NCBI RefSeq assembly: GCF_042653925.1
Contig: NZ_JBHSFQ010000030.1
Span: 1-64,000 of the forward strand
Direction: 5' to 3'
Length of the DNA stretch: 64,000 nt
DNA from: Nocardiopsis_B mangrovi
GTDB lineage: Bacteria; Actinomycetota; Actinomycetes; Streptosporangiales; Streptosporangiaceae
A program made the position numbers and the translations under genes. A model generated the notes under the pieces. It had not been told where the DNA came from and did no database searches. It was given only the letters and a program-made list of their open reading frames with translations. Positions 7,615-15,013 of the stretch are shown in pieces (within the stretch, counting starts at the first letter, position 1; every line of letters starts with the position of its first letter).

Positions 7615-8823
7615 ATGATCCCCACTTCCCCGCTGCCCTTACTGGCGAGCGCCGCTCTGGCACTCGGCTCCGTCGTGGCCCTGCCCGGAGCCGCGGCGAG
7701 CGCCGAGCCCCTCGGTCCCGAAACGGTCTCCCCGTCGTCGGCGCAGGCCGAACTGTACGTCGCGCCCGGCGGCGGCGACGGCGCCGCCGGAACGGAGTCG
7801 GACCCGACGACCCTGGTCTCGGCCATCGACCGCGTCAGCCCCGGCGGGACCATCTACCTGCGCGGCGGGACCTACCGCCACTCGGAAACGGTCACGATCC
7901 CACCGGGCAACAACGGAACCTCGGGCGACCGCACCGAACTGTCCGCCTACCCGGGCGAGACCCCGGTCCTGAACTTCTCCGCCCAGAGCGAGGACTCGGC
8001 GAACCGCGGGCTCGCCGTCAACGGAGCGTTCTGGCACATCTCCGGCATCGTGGTCGAGCGCGCCGGCGACAACGGGATCTTCATCGGCGGCAGCGACAAC
8101 ATCGTCGAGCGCACGGTGACCCGCTTCAACCGCGACACGGGGTTGCAGATCTCCCGGATCGCCTCCAGCACCCCCGATGACGAATGGCCGTCCGGCAACC
8201 TCGTCCTGAGCGTGGAGTCGCACGACAACGCCGACTCCGACGGCGAGGACGCCGACGGCTTCGCCGCGAAGCTCACCTCGGGCCCCGGGAACGTCTTCCG
8301 CTACGCGGTCTCCCACAACAACATCGACGACGGCTGGGACCTGTACACCAAGGACGACACGGGGCCCATCGGCGAGGTGACGATCGAGGACTCCCTCGCC
8401 TACGGCAACGGCACGCTCAGCGACGGATCCCAGGCCGGGAACGGCGACCGCAACGGCTTCAAGCTCGGCGGGGAGGACATCGGGGTCGACCACGTCATCC
8501 GGGGCAACATCGCCTACGACAACGGCAAGCACGGCTTCACCTACAACCGCAACCTCGGCACGCAGACGATCTCGGGCAATGTCAGCATCGGCAACGAGGA
8601 GCGCAACTTCAACTTCGACGGCGGCTCCTCCGTCTTCCGGAACAACACCTCGTGCGACAGCGGGTCGAACGACCGGATCATCGGCAACTCCGACGGCTCG
8701 AACCAGTTCTGGTCCGGCTCGAACGGGTCCCGGTGCTCCTCGTACAGCGGCGGCCTCGACTGGTCCTTCGCCAACGACGGCAGCCTCGTCGTGACCTTCG
8801 GCGGCAACCGCGTAACGCCGTAA
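7615..8823 (+). CDS. Secreted pectate lyase, polysaccharide lyase family 9
   Basis: A 402-residue exported enzyme that cleaves polygalacturonate by beta-elimination. The signal peptide is residues 1 to about 30 (PLPLLASAALALGSVVALPGAAASA). The mature part opens with ELYVAPGGGDGAAGTESDPTTL, the usual start of right-handed parallel beta-helix lyases. Repeated helix turns follow (GGTIYLRGGTYRHSETV, WHISGIVVERAGDNGIFIGGS). The block DADGFAAKLTSGPGN...NNIDDGWDLYTK matches the calcium-binding Asp cluster of PL9 enzymes. A lysine in GNGDRNGFKLGGE fits the catalytic position. GGAGAAGGAG lies before the ATG at 7615. It is monocistronic, with a strong hairpin just after its stop. The LacI-type operator implies induction by pectin breakdown products. 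Confidence 0.92.
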   Translation: MIPTSPLPLLASAALALGSVVALPGAAASAEPLGPETVSPSSAQAELYVAPGGGDGAAGTESDPTTLVSAIDRVSPGGTIYLRGGTYRHSETVTIPPGNNGTSGDRTELSAYPGETPVLNFSAQSEDSANRGLAVNGAFWHISGIVVERAGDNGIFIGGSDNIVERTVTRFNRDTGLQISRIASSTPDDEWPSGNLVLSVESHDNADSDGEDADGFAAKLTSGPGNVFRYAVSHNNIDDGWDLYTKDDTGPIGEVTIEDSLAYGNGTLSDGSQAGNGDRNGFKLGGEDIGVDHVIRGNIAYDNGKHGFTYNRNLGTQTISGNVSIGNEERNFNFDGGSSVFRNNTSCDSGSNDRIIGNSDGSNQFWSGSNGSRCSSYSGGLDWSFANDGSLVVTFGGNRVTP

Positions 8824-8842
8824 CCGCCCACCGCCGGCCGGT

Positions 8843-8870
8843 GGGGCGGGGGCCGTGCGGCCCCCGCCCC
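8843..8870. terminator. GC-rich hairpin between pectate lyase and TetR genes
   Basis: Two perfectly complementary 12-base arms (8843-8854 and 8859-8870) enclose a GTGC loop, 20 bases after the pectate lyase stop. No T-run follows, which is usual in actinomycetes. It can serve both converging genes. Confidence 0.8.
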
Positions 8871-8990
8871 GTGGGCGCGGTGGCTGCGCGTGGTCCCCGC
8901 CCTCGCAATCAGCACGGCGCTACTCGGCCTCCTGGCCTGCGTGTGAGGGGGCGGGGCGGGCCGGGCGCACGGCCTCGGAGCGACCGGCGG

Positions 8991-9644
8991 TCACGGCCGG
9001 TGCGTGACGGGGGCCTGCCACATGCCGACGATCGCGTCGATGAGGCCGGTCGCGGTGTCGTGCCAGGTCTCGCGGGTGGTGGGGGTGCCGTCGGCCAGGG
9101 CGCGTTCCCGGTCGACGGTCACCTGCGCGATGAGGTGGCGCGCCATGGCGCCGCGTTCGGCGCGCACCTCGGCCGGGAGGTCGGGCAGGCACCGGTGCAT
9201 GCCGTCGACCAGTGTCCCCAGGGAGGTGGAGGTGGCGAGGGACTCCTCCGTGACGATCTCCTGGAGGGCCGGGTCCGCGGTCGTCTGGGCGAGGAACCGC
9301 GCGTACCAGGTGGGGCTGCCCAGGTCGGCCAGGTGCTCGGTGACCGGGCGGACGAGGCAGGCGACCCAGTCCCGCAGGTCCGTGGAGTCGCCGACCTCGG
9401 TGACGAGGCGGACGCGGATCAGCTCCATCTGCTCGGAGTGCCTGCGGGCGATCGCGCGGACCAGGTCGGCCTTGGGGCCGAAGTGGTAGCTGACCGCCGC
9501 GTTGTTCCCCTGTCCGGCGGCTTCGCTGATCTGACGGTTGGCCACCGCGTGGACACCGTGTTCGGCGAACAGCCGCTCCGCTGCGGCCAGGAGCGCCCCC
9601 CGCGTCGCACTGACCTGTTCATCCCGCTTCGTCCTACCCGTCAT
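8991..9644 (-). CDS. TetR-family transcriptional regulator
   Basis: About 217 residues. The N-terminal helix-turn-helix is typical (RGALLAAAERLFAEHGVHAVANRQISEAAGQGNNAAVSYHFGPKADLVRAI). The C-terminal ligand domain is long and resembles the group of TetR regulators with a C-terminal region after the GxPTWYARF-like segment. I choose the ATG at 9644 (MTGRTKRDEQ). The upstream extension is Gly/Arg-rich and unconvincing, and no strong ribosome site is visible. No target operator is obvious. The 430-base region upstream contains an AT-rich island that may hold its promoter. The ligand and target are unknown. Confidence 0.88.
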   Translation of the reverse strand: MTGRTKRDEQVSATRGALLAAAERLFAEHGVHAVANRQISEAAGQGNNAAVSYHFGPKADLVRAIARRHSEQMELIRVRLVTEVGDSTDLRDWVACLVRPVTEHLADLGSPTWYARFLAQTTADPALQEIVTEESLATSTSLGTLVDGMHRCLPDLPAEVRAERGAMARHLIAQVTVDRERALADGTPTTRETWHDTATGLIDAIVGMWQAPVTHRP

Positions 9645-10076
9645 GGTCACCACCGCATCGGAACGTCGGCCACCGCCGCGACGCCCCCGTCCCACAGGCC
9701 GCCGCGGGTCCTCCGCGCGATCCGGCGGAGTCGAACGACGGAAGCCTACGCAACCGCACGTCGGGGGCGGTCCGCCCCATGCGGTGGCCCGCCCGGAAGC
9801 CCGGCGCGTCCGTCGGATCGGATCAAAAAGTCAATCAAATAATTTAAACCTTTGCCAGGGGTGTACCCGCATCGGTTCGGCGGGGCGGACCCTCCGGTGT
9901 GGGGATCGGGCCCATCCGACACGTCCGCGCCGACCGCGGGCCGCCCTCGCTCCGCCGCGGCGGTCGACCGCCCGGTCGGACCCGCCCTCCGGATCCGGCC
10001 TCCCGGGACCGGCCGGTGAACGGCCCCGGGAGACGGGAGCGACCGGCGGTGCGCGCCGCGCCCCCGGCGGACCCGG
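9645..10076. other. Intergenic region with an AT-rich island
   Basis: No credible gene lies between the TetR start and the ogt stop. The notable part is 9821-9854, which is about three-quarters A+T (GATCAAAAAG, TCAATCAAAT and AATTTAAACC in a row) in DNA that is otherwise above 70% GC. It could be a promoter, a regulator site or imported DNA. Confidence 0.5.
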
Positions 10077-10697
10077 TCACGCCGCCCGTTCCAAGGCCAG
10101 CAGGGCGAGCTTGGCCGCTTCCCCGCCGGCGTAGCCGCCCGGGGACCCGTCGGAGCGCACGACCCGGTGGCAGGGCACCACGACCGGCAGCGGATTGGTC
10201 GCGCACGCGGTGCCCACCGCGCGCACGGCCTTCGGGCTCCCCGAGGCGGCGGCCACCTCGGCGTAGCTCTCGGTGCGCCCGTAGGCGATCCGGGGCAGGT
10301 GGTCCAGGACGTCGCGGCGGAACCCCCGGGACAGCCGCCGGTCCAGCGGGAGGTCGAAGCGGGTGCGCCGGCCGGCGAAGTACTCCTCCATCTGCCGCAC
10401 GGCGTCCTCCAAGCGGGGCGGCGCCTCCAGGATGCGCGGCCCGACCTTGTCGGCCAGCTGCGCCAGGACCGCTTGGTGGTCCTGCACCGCGTAGGCGACC
10501 CTGATCAGCCCCTCCTCGGTCGACGCCAGGAGCAGCGAGCCCACGGGGGTGTCGATCGTGCGGTAGGCGACGTCCAGGATCCCCTCCCGCCCCGCCCGCG
10601 CCGCCAGACGTTCGCGCAGCCGGGCCAGCGCGGGCTCCTCCCGCTCGGACACCCCCGCGAGGAGCCGTTCAGCCTCCGGGTTCGATGCGGTCGTCAT
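10077..10697 (-). CDS. ogt: Methylated-DNA-protein cysteine methyltransferase
   Basis: A 206-residue suicide repair protein that moves O6-methyl groups from guanine to its own cysteine. The active-site block VVPCHRVV places the acceptor at Cys176. The preceding helix-turn-helix (YGRTESYAEVAAASGSPKAVRAVGTACATNPLP) and the N-terminal half (TPVGSLLLASTEEGLIRVAY) are typical. It has a 45-residue N-terminal extension (from MTTASNPEAERLLAG), often seen when the gene follows an ECF sigma gene. The ATG at 10697 overlaps the sigma stop by four bases (ATGA), so the genes are translationally coupled. The pairing suggests an alkylation or stress response. Confidence 0.95.
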   Translation of the reverse strand: MTTASNPEAERLLAGVSEREEPALARLRERLAARAGREGILDVAYRTIDTPVGSLLLASTEEGLIRVAYAVQDHQAVLAQLADKVGPRILEAPPRLEDAVRQMEEYFAGRRTRFDLPLDRRLSRGFRRDVLDHLPRIAYGRTESYAEVAAASGSPKAVRAVGTACATNPLPVVVPCHRVVRSDGSPGGYAGGEAAKLALLALERAA

Positions 10698-11192
10698 CGG
10701 GCCGCTCCCTTCTCTCCGTCCCCGTCCACGGGGTAGGTGGCGCGCAGGGTCCGGACGCCGTCGGAGGCGGCCCTGCGCACGGCCTCGGCGGTGCCCCCGA
10801 TCAGCGCGGCGACCTCCTTGTACGGCAGCCCCGCCAGATAGTGGTAGGCCACCGCCTGGCGCTGCCGCGGCGGCAGCCGCTTCAGCGCCGCCCAGAGGTC
10901 GCCGTCCCATGCCTCCGGCCGCCCCGTTTCACCCGGGCGTTCGGGAACATCCTCCACCGCCACGGGGCGGCGCGCGTTGGCCCGGGTGACGTCGATGGCC
11001 TTGCGGTGCGCGATCGTCACCAGCCAGGCCTCGATGTTGGCACCGGGATCGAGGCGCGGATATGCCTTCATCGCCGCGAGGAACGTCTCCGACCAGGCGT
11101 CTTCGGCGTCCTGCGGGCCCAGGACCGCGCGGCACACGCGCAGCACCATGGGCCCGTAGTCGCGCACGATCAGCTCGAATGGTTGCAACGTC
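10694..11192 (-). CDS. ECF-type RNA polymerase sigma factor
   Basis: About 165 residues from the GTG at 11192. Region 2 is clear (YGPMVLRVCRAVLGPQDAEDAWSETFLAAMKAYPRL, then AWLVTIAHRKAIDV). Region 4 follows (ALKRLPPRQRQAVAYHYLAGLPYKEVAALIGGTAEAVRRAASDGVRTLR). The frame stays open upstream to 11422, but that part translates through a large palindrome and looks non-coding. GTG at 11192 has AGGGGG directly before it, which is rather close; the start is the uncertain part. No anti-sigma gene is adjacent. The partner is ogt, overlapping by four bases, so this sigma factor may switch on alkylation repair. Confidence 0.85.
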
Positions 11193-11245
11193 ACCCCCTG
11201 TAGACGCTCCGCGGTGCCGGGGTGTGAGGCCGCACGGCCGAGAAA

Positions 11246-11295
11246 TCCCGTCCGGCGCGGAGGCGCCGGTTCCGGCGCCTCCGCGCCGGACGGGA
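11246..11295. terminator. Perfect 24-bp-stem palindrome upstream of the sigma gene
   Basis: Arms at 11246-11269 and 11272-11295 are perfectly complementary and separated only by TT. The stem is almost entirely G-C. It sits 54 bases before the sigma start and 265 bases after the stop of the same-strand glyoxalase-fold gene. It therefore probably isolates the two units, though a role in the sigma leader is possible. Confidence 0.65.
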
Positions 11296-11560
11296 ACGGG
11301 GTGCGGTCCGGACCGCCCGCACGGCCGGTCCGACGCCCGTCGCCGCCCACTACCCGGCGGTACGGTGCGATCACCCGCAACGGGTCGCGGGCATCCGCCG
11401 CGCCCACGGCGTGCCGTCCCATCGCCGCCTCCCCTCCGCCCGCCGCGGCCGTCCCCCGGCGGAACCCTCAACGGGAAGACGCCGGCTCCGGCGGGAACGT
11501 GAGGTCGGCCGCTGACACCGGCCGCCGCAGCGGGGCGCCCGGCACAGCGGGCGGGGCGGT
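11296..11560. other. Intergenic DNA between glyoxalase-fold and sigma genes
   Basis: No gene recognised. Together with 11193-11295 this makes about 370 non-coding bases. Open frames here are Arg/Pro/Gly-rich. The only clear structure is the palindrome at 11246-11295. Confidence 0.45.
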
Positions 11561-11992
11561 TCAGACGGCGAAGACCTGGGAGTCGTCGGCGAACGCCTTG
11601 AACTCCAGGGCGTTGCCGGCCGGGTCGAGGAGGAACATGGTCCACTGCTCGCCGGGTTCGCCCTCGAAGCGCACGTAGGGTTCGATGACGAACGCGGTGT
11701 CCGCGGCGCGCAGCCGGCCGGCGAGGTCGTGGAATTCCGGGACCGTCAGGATGAGGCCGAAGTGCGGTACGGGGACGTCGTGGCCGTCGACCGGGTTGTG
11801 GATCCGCTGGGACCGGGCCGGGGCGATGTGGGTCACGAACTGGTGGCCGTGCAGGTTCCAGTCCACCCAGGTGTCGGAGCTGCGGCCCTGCTCCAGGCCG
11901 AGCACCCCGCCGTAGAAGCCGCGGGCGGCGTCGAGGTCGTCGACCGGCACGGCCAGGTGGAACCGGGGGATCGGTGAGTCGAGCGTGGTCAT
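11561..11992 (-). CDS. VOC-superfamily (glyoxalase/dioxygenase fold) protein
   Basis: A 143-residue vicinal-oxygen-chelate protein. It begins with PRFHLAVPVDDLDAARGFYGGVLGLEQG, the standard first beta-alpha-beta module with a likely metal ligand (His in FHLAV). It ends with FLLDPAGNALEFKAF, which supplies the usual C-terminal Glu ligand. A central HNPVDGHDVPVPHFGLIL segment gives another His. These proteins include lyases, dioxygenases and antibiotic-binding proteins; the activity here cannot be chosen. The ATG at 11992 has GGAAGG upstream. It is divergent from a GntR gene 98 bases away with a palindrome between them, so it is probably the regulator's target. Confidence 0.88.
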   Translation of the reverse strand: MTTLDSPIPRFHLAVPVDDLDAARGFYGGVLGLEQGRSSDTWVDWNLHGHQFVTHIAPARSQRIHNPVDGHDVPVPHFGLILTVPEFHDLAGRLRAADTAFVIEPYVRFEGEPGEQWTMFLLDPAGNALEFKAFADDSQVFAV

Positions 11993-12052
11993 GGCGGTGG
12001 CCTGCCTTCCTGAGGGACGCCTCCGGCGGACCCGCCGGAGCGCGGATGTAGG

Positions 12053-12064
12053 AATGTTAACATT
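12053..12064. promoter_or_regulatory. 12-bp perfect palindrome, probable GntR operator
   Basis: AATGTTAACATT lies in the 98-base divergent region, 26 bases before the GntR start. It is AT-rich and perfectly symmetric, as expected for an FCD-type GntR dimer. A GC-rich hairpin (CTCCGGCGG/CCGCCGGAG, 12021-12040) lies beside it on the glyoxalase-gene side. Confidence 0.7.
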
Positions 12065-12090
12065 AGGACAATCGAGGGAGGCAAGGGAGC

Positions 12091-12789
12091 ATGGGTGAGC
12101 AGGGCAGGGTGGCCCCCGCCCGCCGGCGGGGACTGGCCGACGAGGTGGCGGACCGCGTCCGGGAGGCCGTCTTCAGCGGCGCCTACCCCCCGGGGGCCCA
12201 GTTGCGCGAGGTGGAGCTGTCGAACGCGCTGGACGTCAGCCGCGGCCCGGTGCGCGAGGCGCTGCTGCGGCTGGAGCGCGAGGGCCTGGTCCGCAGCGAA
12301 TGGCACCGCGGTGCCACGGTGACGGCGCTCTCCGCCGACGACGTCGCCGAACTCGACAGCCTGCGCGGCGCACTGGAGCACCTCGCCGTCCGGCGGGTGG
12401 TCGACCACGCCTCCGACGCCGACATCGCGGCCATCGGGCGGGCGGCCGAGGACATGGCGCGCGCCGGGGACGAGCACGCGATGGTGCGCTGCGACATCGC
12501 GTTCCACGACGCCGTCTACGCGGCGGCCCGGCACGGACGGCTCCAGGAGGCGTGGGAGGCGATCCGCTCCCAGGTCCACCTGTTCCTGCTGACCCGGATC
12601 GGCTTCAGCTCCGCGGACTACCTCGCGCACATCCCGGGCGAGCACCGCGACCTCGCCGCGGCCCTGCGGGCACGCGACTCCGAGGCGGCGCTGGAGCTCT
12701 TCGCCGCCCACCGCCGCCACGCGTTCGACGTACTCACCGGCGCCCACCGCCCCGACCCGGCCGACGGTTCCCCCACCGGGACCCCGTGA
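12091..12789 (+). CDS. GntR-family regulator, FadR/FCD subfamily
   Basis: A 232-residue repressor-type protein. The winged helix is at residues 12-75 (ADEVADRVREAVFSGAYPPGAQLREVELSNALDVSRGPVREALLRLEREGLV). An all-helical FCD ligand domain follows, with the metal-binding pattern seen in the family (CDIAFHDAVYAAA for Asp/His, then GEHRDLAAAL and AHRRHAFD for later His residues). FCD members usually sense organic acids. GGGAGG precedes the ATG at 12091 at good spacing. It is divergent from the VOC gene with a palindrome between, which suggests autoregulation and control of that gene. Confidence 0.92.
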   Translation: MGEQGRVAPARRRGLADEVADRVREAVFSGAYPPGAQLREVELSNALDVSRGPVREALLRLEREGLVRSEWHRGATVTALSADDVAELDSLRGALEHLAVRRVVDHASDADIAAIGRAAEDMARAGDEHAMVRCDIAFHDAVYAAARHGRLQEAWEAIRSQVHLFLLTRIGFSSADYLAHIPGEHRDLAAALRARDSEAALELFAAHRRHAFDVLTGAHRPDPADGSPTGTP

Positions 12790-13194
12790 GGTGGCCCCCG
12801 TGAGGGGGGTCCGATTCCGCCGCTGCCAGGCCCGTTCACGCGGGCCGTCCGTTCCGACCACATCCCCCACCACCGAGGCCCACCGCCCCAGGCCGGAGGC
12901 CCGTCCCTCCGCCTCCCTCGTTACTGGGCCGTTCAGCGGGCCCGGAAACCGTTCCGGTCACGCCGACCCCGATCCGGTCGCGCGGACCCGGGTCCGTCCG
13001 TTCCGCCCGCCCTGGCCGAGGGGCCGGGCCGGGCGCGGTCCACCGCGATCGCGATGGCGACCACGCCCCGTTCTCGGACCGAGGCCGGGTCGGGCGGTGT
13101 GGTCCCGAGGCCGCGTCGGTCGGCGGGCGCCCCCCGGCCCCGGGCCGTCGCGGCGCCGCGGCGGTCCGGGCCCGCGTCTCCCGGGCCCCCGGGC
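12790..13194. other. Convergent intergenic region with a duplicated PPOX 3' fragment
   Basis: About 400 bases with no intact gene. A 20-base segment at 13037-13056 is identical to 13221-13240, which lies in the end of the neighbouring PPOX gene; a truncated copy of that gene's end may survive here. A 14-bp palindrome (CGGACCCGGGTCCG, 12983-12996) is also present and could act in termination. Confidence 0.55.
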
Positions 13195-13629
13195 TCAGCG
13201 GATGTCGCCGCCGTAGACGTGGTCCACCGCGATCGCGATGAGGACCCGCCGGTCGGCGACCATCACCGACCGGTACTCGTCCCAGTCCGGGTGCTCCCCC
13301 GCCGCCGCGCGGTAGTAGTCCACGAGCGCCTCGACCTCCGGTCCGCGGGGATCGGTTCCCGGCCCGGTGAGCGTCGCCGTGCCCTCGGCCGTGGCCCACA
13401 CCCGGCCGTCCGGTCCGGTCACCTCCAGAGCGGCCCGCGGGTCGCGGCGCAGGTTCGCCGTCTTGGCCAGTCCCTCCCTGGTCGAGACGTAGATGACGCC
13501 CGCCTCCCGGTCGTAGAAGGGCGTGACGGGAGAGAGCTGGGGGCGGCCGTCCGCCTTGATCGTCGCGAGCACGCCGAGTCGGCTCCCGGCGAGCAGCGTG
13601 CGCGGGTCGAAGGGCGCGCCGGCGGTCAC
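13195..13629 (-). CDS. PPOX-class F420-dependent oxidoreductase
   Basis: A 144-residue split-barrel protein. Family features are LLAGSRLGVLATIKADGRPQLSPVTPFYDREAGVIYVSTREGLAKTANLRRDPRAALEV in the first half and RSVMVADRRVLIAIAVDHVYGGDIR at the C-terminus. Related mycobacterial enzymes reduce small molecules with F420H2. The GTG at 13629 overlaps the stop of the upstream oxidoreductase gene by four bases (GTGA), so translation is coupled. It ends next to a region carrying an exact 20-base copy of its own 3' coding sequence. It is probably controlled with its partner by the divergent MerR protein. Confidence 0.9.
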   Translation of the reverse strand: MTAGAPFDPRTLLAGSRLGVLATIKADGRPQLSPVTPFYDREAGVIYVSTREGLAKTANLRRDPRAALEVTGPDGRVWATAEGTATLTGPGTDPRGPEVEALVDYYRAAAGEHPDWDEYRSVMVADRRVLIAIAVDHVYGGDIR

Positions 13630-14555
13630 GTCCGCGCTCCGGAGGACGCGCGGAACCGCTCGACCATCGCGGCGTATCCGTCGCCGCCGTGTCCGTCGGC
13701 CACGGCCCGGTCGGCCAGGGCCTTGATGAACCGCGGGAGTTCGGCGCTGACGCCGTGGGCCTCGCTCTCGTGGATGAGGTGGTCCATCGCGGCCAGGTGG
13801 GTGTCGATGGTGGAATCGGGGGCCGGGTAGGTCCCCTCGTCGACCTGCCGGGCCAGGCCGGGCAGCCAGCCGGTCACGGTCCCGATGCCCTCGACCGCGA
13901 TGCGGGTGAAGGCCGCGGCGTCCACGCCCGCGGAGCCGAGCAGCGCGGCACCGTGGAGGAATCCGTTGAGGATGTTCCACATCAGGCCCATGACGGCCGC
14001 TTCGTGCAGCGACGACAGGCCGGGGTCCGCGCCGAGGTGCGTGGCCGCGCCGAGGACCCGTAGCGCCGGCTCGTGCCGGTCGAAGGCGGGGCGCGGCCCG
14101 CTGTAGGCGATGGTGGCGTCGCCCGTGCCGATGGCCTCGGGAGCCGCCATGATCGCGCCGTCGAGGTAGGCGGCGCCCTCCCGCCGTGCCCACTCGGCCG
14201 TTTCGCGTGCCTGGGCCGACGTCCCTGAGGTCAGGTTCACCACGACGCGGCCCGCCGCGACGCCGCTCAGTGGTTCGAGGAGCCCGCGCACGGCGTCGTT
14301 GTCCGAGACGCAGATGACCACCAGCGGGCTGGAGGCGATCGCGGCGCCGGCCGAGTCGGCGGGCTCCGCTCCCTGGGCGACGAGGCCGTCGGCCTTGGCC
14401 GCGGTGCGGTTCCACACGGTGGTGGGGTGGCCGGCGCGCAGGAAGGCCCGTGCCAGTGCCCCGCCCATCAGTCCCAGCCCGATGACCGCGACGGCGGTAC
14501 GGCCGGAATCGGGGTTCCGCGTCGCGCGTTCGTTAACAGGTGGATCGGTGCTCAT
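13626..14555 (-). CDS. NADP-dependent oxidoreductase, imine reductase/3-hydroxyacid dehydrogenase-like
   Basis: About 309 residues from the ATG at 14555; an upstream GTG at 14576 would add seven. The Rossmann motif is AVIGLGLMGGALARAFLRAGH, followed by TVWNRTAAKAD, an NADP-type loop. A helical C-terminal domain with GLMWNILNGFLHGAALLGSAGV matches the dimerising domain of imine reductases and beta-hydroxyacid dehydrogenases. I cannot see the classical catalytic lysine of the 6-phosphogluconate group with confidence, which favours the imine-reductase-like branch. It overlaps the PPOX gene. The pair is divergent from a MerR gene with only about 50 bases between, the usual layout for MerR and target. 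Confidence 0.88.
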   Translation of the reverse strand: MSTDPPVNERATRNPDSGRTAVAVIGLGLMGGALARAFLRAGHPTTVWNRTAAKADGLVAQGAEPADSAGAAIASSPLVVICVSDNDAVRGLLEPLSGVAAGRVVVNLTSGTSAQARETAEWARREGAAYLDGAIMAAPEAIGTGDATIAYSGPRPAFDRHEPALRVLGAATHLGADPGLSSLHEAAVMGLMWNILNGFLHGAALLGSAGVDAAAFTRIAVEGIGTVTGWLPGLARQVDEGTYPAPDSTIDTHLAAMDHLIHESEAHGVSAELPRFIKALADRAVADGHGGDGYAAMVERFRASSGART

Positions 14556-14605
14556 GGCCGCATCATCGACGTTCACACCGGTATCAAGGTCAAGGAGTGG
14601 TGCGC

Positions 14606-15013
14606 GTGTTGATCGGGGAGCTGAGCCGGCTGACCGGGGTCCCGGCGTACCGGCTGCGCTACTACGAGTCCCAGGGCCTGCTCGAACCCGGCCGCGGCGC
14701 CAACGGCTACCGCGATTACGACGACGCCGCCGTTGTGACGGTGACGCAGATCAGGAGGCTGCTCGACGCCGGGCTGTCGACCCGGGAGATCGGGTTCCTG
14801 CTGCCCTGCGCCACTGGCGCGGACCCCGTTCTGGAGCCCTGCCCCGAACTCCTCACCGCCCTCAGAAGGCGCCTGCGCCGGCTGGACGAGCACATCGACA
14901 CGCTCGACCACTCCCGCCGGGTGCTCCGCGACTACATCGGCGCCGCTGAGCGCCGGATCCCGCAGGGCCACCGCGAATGCGCCCCCACCACCGCGGAGCC
15001 GGCCCCGAGCTGA
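14606..15013 (+). CDS. MerR-family transcriptional regulator
   Basis: A 135-residue regulator. The N-terminal MerR winged helix is plain (IGELSRLTGVPAYRLRYYESQGLLEPGRGANGYRDYDDAAV). A long dimerisation helix and a short C-terminus follow. The starts GTG 14597, 14600 and 14606 are all in frame; AAGGAG at 14592-14597 best fits the GTG at 14606. Cysteines at CATGADPVLEPCPEL and a late HRECAP could form a sensor site, but they are not a known metal pattern. It probably controls the divergent oxidoreductase/PPOX pair. Its 3' third overlaps a doubtful minus-strand open frame. Confidence 0.9.
   Translation: MLIGELSRLTGVPAYRLRYYESQGLLEPGRGANGYRDYDDAAVVTVTQIRRLLDAGLSTREIGFLLPCATGADPVLEPCPELLTALRRRLRRLDEHIDTLDHSRRVLRDYIGAAERRIPQGHRECAPTTAEPAPS

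Noticed and set aside
8890..8947. Short hydrophobic plus-strand reading (VVPALAISTALLGLLACV and stop)
   Set aside because: It looks like a membrane segment, but no start codon with a ribosome site lies upstream in frame and it runs out of the pectate lyase terminator hairpin.
8184..9842. 552-residue plus-strand frame over the end of the pectate lyase and TetR genes
   Set aside because: Shadow frame. Both genes beneath it have clear family motifs in other frames.
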